Positions 20,787 to 31,686 are shown, counted from the first letter of the stretch. The stretch is DNA of 64,000 bases from Ralstonia pickettii (GCF_016466415.2 NZ_CP066772.2:62001-126000), one strand, 5' to 3'. Notes: a model not told the origin generated them from the letters alone. Made by a program: numbers and translations.

Positions 20787-22043
20787 ATGACGCAGCCGCA
20801 CGCCGAGACCTTGTTCGGCGCCCCCTACGAAACCCTTGCGCAGAAGTACCGCCCCGTCTTCCAGCGCATTCGCGAAACCGCCCTGCAGCGCGAGCACAAC
20901 CGCCAGCTCGGCGTCGACGCCATCCAATGGCTGAAGCAGGCGGGCTTCGGCGCGGTGCGCGTGCCGGCCGAATATGGCGGCGACGGCGCCACGCTGCCCC
21001 AACTGTTCCAGCTGCTGATTGAGCTGGCCGACGCCGATTCAAACATCGTGCAGGCGCTGCGCGGGCATTTTGCCTTCGTGGAAGATCGCCTGAACGCACC
21101 GCGCGATGCGGGCAACGAAGTCTGGCTGCGGCGCTTCGTGGCCGGCGATCTGGTCGGCAACGCGTGGACGGAAGTCGGCGACGTGGCCATTGGCGATGTC
21201 ATCACGCGCATCTCCAAACGGGACGGCCGCTGGGTTGCCAACGGGCGCAAGTACTACAGCACCGGAAGCATCTTTGCCGATTGGGTGGACCTGTATGCGC
21301 GCCTGGAAGACGGCACCGACGTGATCGCCGCCGTCAGCTCACATCAGCCGGGCGTGACGCACCACGACGACTGGAACGGCTTCGGCCAGCGCACCACCGG
21401 CAGCGGCACGTCGGTGTATGAGAACGCCGCCGTGGAAGACGAGAACATCTTCCCGTTCAGCAGCCGCTTCAAGTACCAGACGGCGTTCTACCAGCTGTTC
21501 CACCTCGCCACGCTGGCCGGCATTGCGCGCGCCATCACTCGCGAAGTTGCGCAGCAGGTGCGCGAGCGAAAACGCATCTTCAGCACCGGCAATGCCTCGG
21601 CGGTGGCGCAAGACGTCCAGGTGCAGCAGGTGGTTGGTGAGGTATCAGCATTGGCCTACGCAGCGGAGGCCACGGCCATTCGCGCCACGTTTGCCGCCCA
21701 GCGCGCCTACGATGCCCGCTGGGCCGGCGACGCTGCGCAGGAGCGCCAGGCCAACATCGAGGCGGAACTCGAATCCGCGCAAGGGCAGGTGGCGATCTCC
21801 GATCTGGTGTTGCGCGCATCCACGCAGTTGTTCAATGCGCTCAGCGCGTCGGCCACGGCGTCGAGCAAGGCGCTGGACCGTCACTGGCGCAACGCGCGCA
21901 CGGTCGCTTCGCACAATCCGCTGATCTACAAGGCGCGCATCGTCGGCGACTGGCACATCAACGGCACCGAGCCACCGTACGTGTGGCAGATCGGTGCAGG
22001 GCCGGGTGCCGCGGCGACGCAGCCCATCGCGAAAGCAGCTTGA
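20787..22043 (+). CDS. SfnB-family acyl-CoA dehydrogenase-like flavoprotein
   Basis: A 418-residue protein of the acyl-CoA dehydrogenase fold, subgroup SfnB/DszC, whose members act as flavin-dependent sulfur oxygenases. Visible landmarks are VPAEYGGDGATLPQLFQLL (N-terminal domain), GNAWTEVGD and GRKYYSTGSIFADWVDLYA (middle sheet), and DRHWRNARTVASHNPLIYKA at the C-terminus. GGAGG precedes ATG 20787. It lies between the transporter binding protein and LivF genes, so substrate uptake and oxidation are probably expressed together. Confidence 0.88.
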   Translation: MTQPHAETLFGAPYETLAQKYRPVFQRIRETALQREHNRQLGVDAIQWLKQAGFGAVRVPAEYGGDGATLPQLFQLLIELADADSNIVQALRGHFAFVEDRLNAPRDAGNEVWLRRFVAGDLVGNAWTEVGDVAIGDVITRISKRDGRWVANGRKYYSTGSIFADWVDLYARLEDGTDVIAAVSSHQPGVTHHDDWNGFGQRTTGSGTSVYENAAVEDENIFPFSSRFKYQTAFYQLFHLATLAGIARAITREVAQQVRERKRIFSTGNASAVAQDVQVQQVVGEVSALAYAAEATAIRATFAAQRAYDARWAGDAAQERQANIEAELESAQGQVAISDLVLRASTQLFNALSASATASSKALDRHWRNARTVASHNPLIYKARIVGDWHINGTEPPYVWQIGAGPGAAATQPIAKAA

Positions 22044-22048
22044 GGGCA

Positions 22049-22888
22049 ATGGCGATGGGTGACTCCGCTGTGCTGCTGCGCGTCAACGGTGTGGAAGCGA
22101 CGTACCAGAATGCCATCGTCGCCTTGCACAACGTGAACCTCACCGTCCAACGCGGTGAGGTGCACGCGCTGCTGGGGGCGAACGGTGCGGGCAAATCCAG
22201 CACGCTCAAGGCGATCTCGAACCTGCTGGTGCCCGAACGCGGCCAGGTGACTGCCGGCACGATCGTCTTCGACGGGCATGACGTCGCCCGCACCACGCCT
22301 GCGCAGCTCGTGCGCCTTGGGCTCGTTCAGGTGCTGGAGGGCCGGCGCTGCTTTCCGAACCTGTCCATCGAATCGAACCTCGTCACGGGTGCGCTGGGCC
22401 GCAGCGCATCGCGTGCAGAGACTGCTGCCGACCTGGAACGCGTGTACGCAATCTTCCCGCGCCTGAAAGCACGGCGCAGGGTCGCCGCCGGCCTCACGTC
22501 GGGCGGTGAGCAGCAGATGGCCGCCATTGGGCGCGCGCTGATGTCACGCCCGCGCCTGCTGGTGCTGGACGAGCCGTCGATGGGCCTCGCGCCCCTGGTC
22601 GTGCAGGACATCTTTGCGAGGCTGCGGCAGCTCAATCGTGAAGACGGGCTGTCGATCCTCGTGGCCGAACAGAACTCCACGGTGGCCCTCCAATACGCCG
22701 ATCGCACCACGGTGCTGGAGGCGGGCGTCACCGTGCTCAATGACACGGCTGAGGCGTTGGGCCAGCGTGAGGACATCCAGCATTTCTACTTTGGCCGCGA
22801 TGTTGCGCACCAAGCACCAGCCTTGGCGCGAGCGGTCCATTCGTCTTTCCCGATTGTTCATGACAACAGAAACGGCAATCTTTCCTGA
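22049..22888 (+). CDS. ABC transporter ATP-binding protein, LivF type
   Basis: A 279-residue ATPase with Walker A GANGAGKSS, signature TSGGEQQMAAIGRAL and Walker B LLVLDEPSMGL, the usual LivF set. It completes the HAAT importer started at 16460. Either ATG 22049 or ATG 22055 may start it; GAGGG stands 2-3 nt before the first and 8 nt before the second, so the second may be used. The C-terminus extends about 30 residues beyond the usual LivF end and overlaps the next gene by 29 nt. Confidence 0.92.
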   Translation: MAMGDSAVLLRVNGVEATYQNAIVALHNVNLTVQRGEVHALLGANGAGKSSTLKAISNLLVPERGQVTAGTIVFDGHDVARTTPAQLVRLGLVQVLEGRRCFPNLSIESNLVTGALGRSASRAETAADLERVYAIFPRLKARRRVAAGLTSGGEQQMAAIGRALMSRPRLLVLDEPSMGLAPLVVQDIFARLRQLNREDGLSILVAEQNSTVALQYADRTTVLEAGVTVLNDTAEALGQREDIQHFYFGRDVAHQAPALARAVHSSFPIVHDNRNGNLS

Positions 22889-24062
22889 AACCGAAACCCT
22901 TGCTGCGCCGGCCCCGCAATCCGCCAAGGCACTGGCTGCCCAGTTCGCCCGAACGGCGGTGGAACGCGATGCCGTGGGTGGCACGCCCTTGGCCGAACGC
23001 GACGCGTTGCGGCGCAGCGGCCTGCTCTCCCTGGCGATTCCCAAGCGCTATGGCGGGCACGGTGCCAGTTGGGCCGAGACGTTGGATACCGTGCGCGAGT
23101 TCGCGCAGGTGGATAGCTCCATCGCCCACGTTTATGGCTTCCACCATCTGCTCTTGGCCACCGTGCGACTGTTTGCACGGCCGGACCAGTGGGAGCCGTG
23201 GTACGAGCAGACCGCGCGCAAGCACTGGTTCTGGGGCAACGCGTTGAACCCGCTGGACGATCGCACCATCGTGCGCCGGTTCGACGGCTGGTACGAGTTC
23301 TCAGGCAAGAAGAGCTTCTGCTCGGGCGCCTTGGATTCGCAAATGCTGATTGCCTCGGGCATCGATGAACACAGTCACAAGCTGCTGGTTGCAGCGGTCC
23401 CGACTGCACGCGCCGGCATCACGCTCAACCACGACTGGAATGCTTTCGGGCAACGCCAGACGGACAGCGGCAGCGCCCTGTTCGAAAAGGTCCGAGTGGA
23501 AGAGAACGAACTGCTCCGCGATCCGGGGCCGCTCACCACGCCTTTTTCGTCGTTGCGCCCGTTGCTGGCGCAGCTGGTGTTCGTGCACCTGTTCCTGGGC
23601 CTGGCAGAAGGTGCGTTCGAGCAGGCCCGGCATTACACGCTGCATGAGGCGCGACCGTGGCATCGGTCTGCAGCCAAGCGTGCAAGCGAAGATCCGTACA
23701 CGCTGGCCCACTACGGTGAGTTCTTTGTCGGCCTGGAAAGCGTACGCCTGCTGGCCCGGCAGGCGGCCACACGGTTTGATGAAGCGTGGGCGCACGGCCC
23801 CGCGCTGACCGCGCACGCGCGCGGTCATGTTGGTGTCGCAGTCGCCACTGCCAAGGTCGCAGCCACGCGGGTCGGGCTCGATCTGACCAGCCGGATGTTC
23901 GAGACGACCGGCGCACGCGCCACGCATGGCGCGCTCGCGCTGGATCGCTTCTGGCGGAACCTGCGCACGCAGACGCTGCACGACCCCGTCGATTACAAGC
24001 TGCACGAGCTGGGCGACTGGGCGCTGAATGGCACGCTGCCCGAACCTTCCTTCTATTCCTGA
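22860..24062 (+). CDS. SoxC/SfnB-like acyl-CoA dehydrogenase family monooxygenase
   Basis: A 400-residue relative of DszC/SoxC flavin monooxygenases, which oxidise organosulfur compounds with reduced FMN. Landmarks are IPKRYGGHGASWAETLDTVR, GSALFEKVRVEENELL and DRFWRNLRTQTLHDPVDYKL. It is the second such enzyme in the locus and differs clearly from the SfnB-like one at 20787. The start at 22860 lies inside the end of the LivF gene, so coupled translation is probable. Confidence 0.87.
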   Translation: MTTETAIFPETETLAAPAPQSAKALAAQFARTAVERDAVGGTPLAERDALRRSGLLSLAIPKRYGGHGASWAETLDTVREFAQVDSSIAHVYGFHHLLLATVRLFARPDQWEPWYEQTARKHWFWGNALNPLDDRTIVRRFDGWYEFSGKKSFCSGALDSQMLIASGIDEHSHKLLVAAVPTARAGITLNHDWNAFGQRQTDSGSALFEKVRVEENELLRDPGPLTTPFSSLRPLLAQLVFVHLFLGLAEGAFEQARHYTLHEARPWHRSAAKRASEDPYTLAHYGEFFVGLESVRLLARQAATRFDEAWAHGPALTAHARGHVGVAVATAKVAATRVGLDLTSRMFETTGARATHGALALDRFWRNLRTQTLHDPVDYKLHELGDWALNGTLPEPSFYS

Positions 24063-24085
24063 CCCCACGCGCTGAATGGAAAATC

Positions 24086-25246
<1,161 letters not shown>

Positions 25247-25295
25247 CTTGCTCGCCTGTGTAGGTTGCTTTTTGGGTTATCGATAGCCATCCCGC

Positions 25296-26423
25296 GTGAA
25301 TCGTTCTTCGTCTTCTCTACTCAGCATCCAGGCGCTGCGGGGTTTCGCTGCGCTGTATGTCGTGGTGTTCCATTCCGGACTCGCCCTGGCCCATGCCGAC
25401 GTCCCTGCGCTTGCGTGGCTCACGTCCCATGTGATCAAGCGTGGACATGTCGGTGTGGACGTGTTCTTCGTCATCAGCGGCTTCATCATTGCATGGGTCG
25501 CGGTTCTCGGCCCCAAGGGACCTGAGCCGGCCAACGAGTTTCTCGTCAAGCGGGCGTTCAGGCTTGCGCCGCCCTACTGGCTGATGTCGGTGCTGTATTC
25601 CACGTGGTTCAACCCGGTGTCGGCCGGCGTACTGCTCACCTCGCTCGCGTTTGTGCCGCAGGCCAATGTCGATGCGCCGTACTTTGGATACCCGCCGCTG
25701 TATGTCGGCTGGTCGCTCAACTACGAAGTATTCTTCTACGCGCTGTGTGCGGTTGGGCTGGCGCTCTTTGGCCGGCGCGCGCTCGGGCTGGTGGCACTGG
25801 CGCTGTTCACGACGACGATCATCGTTCCGTTCTGGCACAGCGGCGTCGTGCAGGGCAACCCGGAAGCCTTGTACCACTGGGCCTCACCACTGCAGGCCAT
25901 GGCAGCGAATCCGCTGGTGCTGGAGTTTTTGCTGGGCGCAGGGTTGGCATGGCTGTATGCGGCACATCGGCATCGCCTGACACCGGCCGTTGCGCGTGTC
26001 CTGATGGCAATTGGCGTGGCAACGTTCGTGATATCGGTCGTCGGCCCGGTCCCGAAGTTCGATCTGCTGGCGCGTGGGCTGCCCGCAGGCGCGTTGCTGT
26101 TCGGCATGGTGGCCATGGAGCACTGCGGCGAGCTGCGCATGCCCCGCGTCGCGGTGTGGCTGGGAGAGCTGTCGTATGCACTCTATCTCGCGCACCCGGC
26201 CGTGATCGAAGCCACGCATCGCGTGGTGGGCAGGCTCGCACCGGAATGGATCGGCACCCAGCTGATGGTGTTTGCCGTCAACCTGGCGCTTACGCTGGCG
26301 CTGGCCGTGCTGGTGCATCGTTATGTCGAATTGCCGTCAATCGCCCTAGGCCGCCGTGCCGTCGAGTGGATGCGCAGCCGCCGGCACGCCTGGCGCATCC
26401 GCCTGAGCCCACAAAAGCCTTGA
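25296..26423 (+). CDS. Acyltransferase family 3 (OafA/YrhL) membrane protein
   Basis: A 375-residue integral membrane acyltransferase. The family opening SIQALRGFAALYVVVFHSG and GVDVFFVISGFIIAW are plain, with about ten hydrophobic spans. Members O-acetylate surface polysaccharides or other exported glycans. A GTG start at 25296 begins 13 residues before the first motif. It stands alone between the sfn locus and an amino acid transporter, so the acceptor cannot be named. Confidence 0.88.
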   Translation: MNRSSSSLLSIQALRGFAALYVVVFHSGLALAHADVPALAWLTSHVIKRGHVGVDVFFVISGFIIAWVAVLGPKGPEPANEFLVKRAFRLAPPYWLMSVLYSTWFNPVSAGVLLTSLAFVPQANVDAPYFGYPPLYVGWSLNYEVFFYALCAVGLALFGRRALGLVALALFTTTIIVPFWHSGVVQGNPEALYHWASPLQAMAANPLVLEFLLGAGLAWLYAAHRHRLTPAVARVLMAIGVATFVISVVGPVPKFDLLARGLPAGALLFGMVAMEHCGELRMPRVAVWLGELSYALYLAHPAVIEATHRVVGRLAPEWIGTQLMVFAVNLALTLALAVLVHRYVELPSIALGRRAVEWMRSRRHAWRIRLSPQKP

Positions 26424-26512
26424 GCGGCGCATAACGTTTCCGGTTTTTATTCGTTCGCTGCGCGACGGGCGTCTCAGACAATGGCTGCCTCAGAAACAAT
26501 CTGTCGCTCGCC

Positions 26513-27361
26513 ATGTCCATCCCTTCTTCCTCGTCCCGCCGATCTGCCTTCGCCTCCATCGCGTTGGCCGCGGCCGCCGCGCTCACAGCAACGGTGGCCC
26601 ATGCCGATGCCACGCTCGACAAGATCCAGCAGCGCAAGAAGATTGTGGTTGGCGTGGTGCTCTCGGGTGGACCTTTCGGCTCCATCGACCCCGTCACGCA
26701 ACGCGGCACGGGCTTCAACGTCGACCTTGCACAGGCACTCGGGCGCGGCCTTGGCGTAGAAGTGGAGACGGTGCAGGTACAACCTTCCAACCGCGTGCAG
26801 TTTCTGCAGCAGGGGCGTGTTGACGTCCTGGTTGCGGCGATGGAACTGAATCCCGAACGCGCGGAGCTGCTCGCACATGTGCCGACGCCCTACTATCGCG
26901 TGGGCGGCGTCGCGCTGGTCGCGCAGGACAGCCCGGTGCACCAATGGAGCGACTTGAAAGGCAAGGACGTCTGCCTGTCGCAAGGCAGCAGCTATGCCAA
27001 GCCGCTGGCAGCTGACATCGGCGCGACGCCCAAGGGCTTCAAGAGCCCGGCCGAATCCCTGCTGGCCCTGCGCGGCAACAACTGCGCCGCCGCCGTGCAC
27101 GACGCCACGCTGTTGCAGCCGCTGCCGCGCAGCAACCCCGAATGGAAGGACTACCGCATCGTCGGCCCCGACCTCATCCCTTCGCCCACCGTCATCTGGG
27201 CGCGCAAGGGCGAGAACGACACCGTGGCCGCACTCGACCGTATCGTGCAGGGCTGGCACCGCACCGGCTGGCTGATCGAAACGGAAAAGAAGAACGGCAT
27301 CCTGCCGCCTTCGCCCGCGCTGGTCGAATGGCATGACAAGCTGAAGGCCACGCGCGGCTGA
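26513..27361 (+). CDS. Amino acid ABC transporter substrate-binding protein (family 3)
   Basis: A 282-residue periplasmic protein with a signal peptide cleaved near residue 31 (after AHA). The family 3 pattern is seen in RGTGFNVDLAQALGRGLGVE and DLKGKDVCLSQGSSYAK. It is the first gene of a four-gene polar amino acid importer. The downstream PLP lyase and cysteine-dioxygenase-like protein suggest cystine or another sulfur amino acid as ligand (inference). Confidence 0.9.
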   Translation: MSIPSSSSRRSAFASIALAAAAALTATVAHADATLDKIQQRKKIVVGVVLSGGPFGSIDPVTQRGTGFNVDLAQALGRGLGVEVETVQVQPSNRVQFLQQGRVDVLVAAMELNPERAELLAHVPTPYYRVGGVALVAQDSPVHQWSDLKGKDVCLSQGSSYAKPLAADIGATPKGFKSPAESLLALRGNNCAAAVHDATLLQPLPRSNPEWKDYRIVGPDLIPSPTVIWARKGENDTVAALDRIVQGWHRTGWLIETEKKNGILPPSPALVEWHDKLKATRG

Positions 27362-27375
27362 TCGAGAGGCTGCAG

Positions 27376-28158
27376 TTGACTGACGATCTGCTCACGCGGG
27401 CGATTGCGCTGGTGCGCCACGCCGGCCTCGACTACGGCTTTCTGGCCGAGGCGTATGAGCGCCATGCGCTGCTGCAAGGCGCGAAGGTTTCGCTGCTGGT
27501 GATGCTGAGCACCGTGGTGTTGAGCCTGGTCTTTGGTGTCGGGCTTGCACGGCTGCTGGTGTCGCCGCACAAGCGCGTGAGATGGCTCGCTCAGGGCTTT
27601 ATCGAACTGACGCGCAACACGCCCACGCTCGTGCAGTTGTGCTGCGCGTTCCTCGTCGTCAACACGCTCATCACGCAAACGCTGTCGCAGTGGCAGCTGA
27701 CCAACCCGCTCACACCGTTCTTCTGGGCGGTGACATTGCTCTCCCTGCACAAGGCGGCTTTTCATGCAGAAGCCCTGCGTGCCGGCATTGAAGCCGTGCC
27801 ACCCGCCATGCTGGAAGCTGCAACCTCGCTCGGCTTCAGCGCACGCGAGCGCCTGTGGCGCGTGCAACTGCCGCTGGCACTTCGCGCTGCATGGCCCTCG
27901 CTAATGAACAACACCGTCGAGCTGGTCAAGGCATCGTCGCTGGCATCCGCCATTGCGGTGGGCGACCTCACGTATAGCGCGCTGATGATCTGGACACAGC
28001 GCGACAACGTGCTCGAATGCATGGTGCTGTTGCTGCTGTTCTACGGCGTGGTGACCTATGCAGTGCATGCGCTGGGCGTGTGGATCGAAGGCCGGTTGCG
28101 GATGCCGGGGTACGGTGCCACCGGCCACACCACACTGGGGGGCGCCGCGCATGCCTGA
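27376..28158 (+). CDS. Amino acid ABC transporter permease (HisM/GlnP type)
   Basis: A 260-residue permease with the polar amino acid class segments IELTRNTPTLVQLCCAFLVV and AEALRAGIEAVPPAMLEAAT, the latter being the EAA loop that contacts the ATPase. The start is a TTG at 27376. Its stop overlaps the next permease by 8 nt. It and the following gene form the heterodimeric channel. Confidence 0.9.
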   Translation: MTDDLLTRAIALVRHAGLDYGFLAEAYERHALLQGAKVSLLVMLSTVVLSLVFGVGLARLLVSPHKRVRWLAQGFIELTRNTPTLVQLCCAFLVVNTLITQTLSQWQLTNPLTPFFWAVTLLSLHKAAFHAEALRAGIEAVPPAMLEAATSLGFSARERLWRVQLPLALRAAWPSLMNNTVELVKASSLASAIAVGDLTYSALMIWTQRDNVLECMVLLLLFYGVVTYAVHALGVWIEGRLRMPGYGATGHTTLGGAAHA

Positions 28159-28834
28159 CACCCTTTTCGCCACGCTTTTGCATTGGTCACCCGCATTGCT
28201 TCGGGGGCTGGGCATCAACGTCGGCATCAGCTTGCTGGCCGTCGGGCTGGGCACTCTCGTCGGGCTGGCGATTGGCGCCCTGCACTTGTCGCCGGTGCGT
28301 GGGCTAAGACATCTCGCCGGCGTTTATGTCATCGCGTTCCGCAATGCGCCTTGGCTTGTGCTGGTCTACGGCATTGCGTATGCGGTGCCTTTCGAAATTG
28401 TCGTGCGCGGCCACGTGATCCCGTTTCCGGATTGGCTCAAGGTGACGTTCGCGCTGGCATTGCCGGCAAGTGCTCATGTGGCGGAAATCTTCCGTGGCGC
28501 AGTGCAGTCGATCCCGCAGACGCAGTGGGAAGCCGCTGCGTCGTTGGCATTTACGCGGCGGGACATCCTTTGGCGCATCGTGCTGCCGCAGTGCGTGCAG
28601 CGCATGCTGCCTTCGTGGATGAACCTGTATGCCGTCATCACCATGGGCACGGCGCTGGCGTCTCTGGTGGGCGTGCACGATCTGCTCGACACTGCCCAGA
28701 TCGCCAGCAACACGGTCAACCGCACGCCGTTTACGGTGCTGACCTACTTCACCGTGCTCGCCTTGTTCTTCCTCTACTGCTACCCGATTTCGCGCCTGAC
28801 CCGGCGCATGGAGCGCGCGCATGTCGCTGCCTGA
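28151..28834 (+). CDS. Amino acid ABC transporter permease (second subunit)
   Basis: A 227-residue inner-membrane permease of the same class. The segment AFRNAPWLVLVYGIAYAVPF precedes the EAA-loop stretch AEIFRGAVQSIPQTQWEAAA. The ATG at 28151 overlaps the upstream stop, and its own stop overlaps the ATPase gene by 14 nt, so the whole transporter is tightly coupled. Confidence 0.91.
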   Translation: MPDTLFATLLHWSPALLRGLGINVGISLLAVGLGTLVGLAIGALHLSPVRGLRHLAGVYVIAFRNAPWLVLVYGIAYAVPFEIVVRGHVIPFPDWLKVTFALALPASAHVAEIFRGAVQSIPQTQWEAAASLAFTRRDILWRIVLPQCVQRMLPSWMNLYAVITMGTALASLVGVHDLLDTAQIASNTVNRTPFTVLTYFTVLALFFLYCYPISRLTRRMERAHVAA

Positions 28835-29678
28835 ACTTCTTCCTCTCGATACACCCACGCCGGTTGCCCCGCCGCTCGTCTCGCTACGCGACGTGCACCT
28901 GAGTTTCGGCATCACGCCGGTATTGTCGGGCATCGACCTCGACGTCCAGCGCGGGCAAGCCGTGTCCATCATCGGGCCGTCGGGCTCGGGCAAGTCAACG
29001 CTCCTGCGTTGCATCAGCGGCTTGCTCCGGCCGCAGCGCGGCAGCATCACCGTGGATGGCATCCGCGTCGACCAACTCGCCACCGAAGAAGACACCATTG
29101 CCCTGCGCAAGCGAATCGGTTTTGTGTTCCAGCAGTACAACCTGTTTCCGCACCTGAGCGTGCTCGACAACCTGATCGCCGCACCCGTGCGCGTGCTCGG
29201 CAAGGCGCGCCCAGACGCTGAAGCCACCGCGCATGCGCTGCTCAAGAAAGTCGGACTGGAGGACAAGGCCCGCGCGCACCCCGGACAGCTCTCCGGCGGC
29301 CAGCAGCAGCGCGTTGCGATTGCCCGCGCGCTGGCCATGGAGCCGGAACTGATCCTGTTCGATGAAGTGACATCCGCTCTCGATCCGGAAACCGTTGGCG
29401 AAGTCCTCAACGTCATCGGCGAATTGGTCGACGACGGCCTGACCTGCGTCCTGGTCACGCACGAAATGGCCTTCGCGCGTGCCATCAGCGACGAGGTTGT
29501 GTTCACCGAGCACGGCGTCGTGGTGGAGCGCGGCCCGGCAGAACAGGTTTTTTCCTCCCCGACGAGCGAGCGCACACGTGCATTCCTGTCGCGCGCGCTA
29601 TCGGGTCATGCGGGTGCGCGGCCGACTGTCCACGCACCATGGCACGCCGCCTTCGCCAGCACGACGTTTGCCATCTGA
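28821..29678 (+). CDS. Amino acid ABC transporter ATP-binding protein
   Basis: A 285-residue ATPase of the GlnQ/TcyN class. Walker A is GPSGSGKST, the Q-loop region is FVFQQYNLFPHLSVLDN, the signature is LSGGQQQRVAIARAL and Walker B is LILFDEVTSALDPE. The first 25 residues and the last 25 are extensions beyond the core fold. It powers the two permeases encoded just upstream. Confidence 0.94.
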   Translation: MSLPELLPLDTPTPVAPPLVSLRDVHLSFGITPVLSGIDLDVQRGQAVSIIGPSGSGKSTLLRCISGLLRPQRGSITVDGIRVDQLATEEDTIALRKRIGFVFQQYNLFPHLSVLDNLIAAPVRVLGKARPDAEATAHALLKKVGLEDKARAHPGQLSGGQQQRVAIARALAMEPELILFDEVTSALDPETVGEVLNVIGELVDDGLTCVLVTHEMAFARAISDEVVFTEHGVVVERGPAEQVFSSPTSERTRAFLSRALSGHAGARPTVHAPWHAAFASTTFAI

Positions 29679-29681
29679 AGG

Positions 29682-30926
29682 TCAGCCTCCAATCGCGTGC
29701 AGTGCCGCCGCGGGCGCGTGCTGCAGGGCCTGCTCCAGATCGGCGATCAGGTCATCGGCGTCTTCCAGGCCGACATGCAGGCGCAGCACGGCGCCAGCCT
29801 GATCCCATTGTGCGTGGTCAGCCAATCTTTCGGGCGCCACCACGGTGACGAGGCTTTCGTACCCGCCCCACGACGCGCCAATCGCGAACAGGCGCAAGGC
29901 ATCGGCGACCCGTTCCGCGGCGTACTGATCCGCGCCTTCCAGCACGAATGAAACGAGCCCGTTGGCGCCCGAGAAATCCCGCCGCCACAGCGCGTGGCCC
30001 GGGTCACCTGGCAATGCCGGATAGAACACCCGCCCAACGCCCGGCTGCGCCTGCAGCCACTGCGCCACGCGCGTGGCGTTACGCTGGTGCTGGGCCATGC
30101 GGACCGGCAACGTGCGCACGCCCCGCAGCGCCAGGTAAGCATCATCGGCGCCGATCGTGAGGCCGAGCACATCATGTGCGGCTGCAATACGCGCGGCCAC
30201 GGCATCGGTGCGGGCAATGACGGCACCCAGCATCACATCGGAATGCCCGGCCACGTACTTGGTGACGGCCAGGATTGAAATGTCCGCACCTGCATCGAGC
30301 GGACGGAAGAGAATGCCAGACGCCCAGGTGTTGTCTGTGGCCAGCGCGATGCCGTGCCGTTGCGCTATTCGGGCGATGGCACGCAAGTCATAGATTTCAT
30401 AGAGCAGCGACCCCGGCGACTCCGTATAGATCAACCGCGTGTGCGGCCGGATGGCCGCTTCGAGTTGCCCGTCGCGCGGGTCCACATACGTCAGTTCGAT
30501 GCCCAGACGTTGCAGCAGCCCTTTGTCGAGCCGCCGCACGGGCGCATACACGCTGTCTGACACCACCACGTGGTCGCCGGGCGACAACAGCGCCAGGAAC
30601 GTCAGCGAAATCGCCGACAAGCCGGACGGCACAAGAAACGCGCGCACGCCGCCCTCCAGTGCCAACAATGCGTCTTCGAGCGCGCGGTGTGTTTGAGAGC
30701 CGTGGCGGCCGTAACTGGCGATGTTTTCGCCGGCCTTGCGGCGCGCGTACACGTCGTGCTGCGCGGCGGTGCTGGCATGGCGAACGGTGCTGGTGCGCTC
30801 CACCGGCACGTTGACGGGCGCGGTGCCCTGCACGAACGGGGGGCTGCCAGCGTGAATGATGCGTGTTGCAAGAGAATCCGAGGCATCCGACGCGTTGGAA
30901 TGGGCGTCGATGGAAGAGCGTGTCAT
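29682..30926 (-). CDS. PLP-dependent trans-sulfuration enzyme (cystathionine beta-lyase/gamma-synthase family)
   Basis: A 414-residue Cys/Met metabolism PLP enzyme. Early SRPG-loop-equivalent residues and the tyrosine segment YARRKAGENIASYGRHG are visible; the Schiff-base lysine lies in ILAVTKYVAGHSDVMLG near residue 225. The family cleaves or forms thioether bonds of cystathionine and related amino acids. Its stop lies 3 nt from the convergent transporter ATPase stop, and a cysteine-dioxygenase-like gene is divergent from it, so it probably degrades an imported sulfur amino acid. The exact reaction is not fixed by sequence. Confidence 0.88.
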   Translation of the reverse strand: MTRSSIDAHSNASDASDSLATRIIHAGSPPFVQGTAPVNVPVERTSTVRHASTAAQHDVYARRKAGENIASYGRHGSQTHRALEDALLALEGGVRAFLVPSGLSAISLTFLALLSPGDHVVVSDSVYAPVRRLDKGLLQRLGIELTYVDPRDGQLEAAIRPHTRLIYTESPGSLLYEIYDLRAIARIAQRHGIALATDNTWASGILFRPLDAGADISILAVTKYVAGHSDVMLGAVIARTDAVAARIAAAHDVLGLTIGADDAYLALRGVRTLPVRMAQHQRNATRVAQWLQAQPGVGRVFYPALPGDPGHALWRRDFSGANGLVSFVLEGADQYAAERVADALRLFAIGASWGGYESLVTVVAPERLADHAQWDQAGAVLRLHVGLEDADDLIADLEQALQHAPAAALHAIGG

Positions 30927-31080
30927 GCAGGCCTCGCGCGTTTCTGAAGGCGCCCATGTTAGGCATGCCGGCCCGCGCCCGAGAACGAACGGATGCGTCT
31001 AACCATATGCAGGATGCTGCGTTGGTCGTGCGCTGCCGCCGCCCTACACTGAGTGCTTCACTGATCCGCTTTGAGCTGCC

Positions 31081-31686
31081 ATGAGTCTCGCCCAACAACG
31101 CGACCGCGCGGTCCACCAAACCCTCGTCGCCATCCGCGCCATTGCCGCGCAAGACGGCATTACGCATGCATCGCTTGCACGCATTGCCGATCGTCTGCAG
31201 GAACTGGCCGCGCAAGAAGCGCTGTTCCCGCTCGATGCCTTCCCACCGCCCGCAGCCGGCGATGCCGATGCCTCCAGCCGTTACCTGCTGCATGCAGAAC
31301 CGGATCAGACCTTCGCGCTGTACCTGAACTCCATCAACCCGGGCAAGACGACGCCGCCCCACAACCACACGACGTGGGCGGTCATCGTTGCACTCGAAGG
31401 CCAAGAGTTGAACCGCGTCTACACACGCACCGACGATGGCCGCGACCCGGAGCGCGCCACACTTGCGCTGTCGCGCGAAGTCGTGGTGCAGCCCGGCACG
31501 CCCATCACCTTCTTGGATGACGACATCCACAGCATCCACGTAGTGGGCAACGCTCCCACCCGCCACTTCCACCTGTATGGTCGCGCGCTGGAAACGCTGA
31601 CAGGGCGTGTCGGCTATGACCTCGCCGCGGGCCGCGTGCTCAACTACAACCGCAACTACATGAACGCGACCAAGCAGGCCGCTTGA
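31081..31686 (+). CDS. Cysteine dioxygenase-like cupin protein
   Basis: A 201-residue cupin of the cysteine dioxygenase/thiol dioxygenase superfamily. The iron triad is visible: H94 and H96 in TPPHNHTTWAVIVALEGQEL, and H150 in LDDDIHSIHVVG. These enzymes add both atoms of O2 to a thiol, giving a sulfinate. The gene is divergent from the PLP lyase with about 150 bp between starts, room for shared control. Cysteine is the natural candidate substrate, but 3-mercaptopropionate and similar thiols are possible. Confidence 0.86.
   Translation: MSLAQQRDRAVHQTLVAIRAIAAQDGITHASLARIADRLQELAAQEALFPLDAFPPPAAGDADASSRYLLHAEPDQTFALYLNSINPGKTTPPHNHTTWAVIVALEGQELNRVYTRTDDGRDPERATLALSREVVVQPGTPITFLDDDIHSIHVVGNAPTRHFHLYGRALETLTGRVGYDLAAGRVLNYNRNYMNATKQAA

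Noticed and set aside
19378-21099. Open minus-strand frame of more than 500 codons opposite the ABC binding protein and SfnB-like gene
   Set aside because: Its residues show the Arg/His/Ala-rich composition of a shadow frame and no motif, while the plus strand has clear families with signal peptide and ribosome sites.
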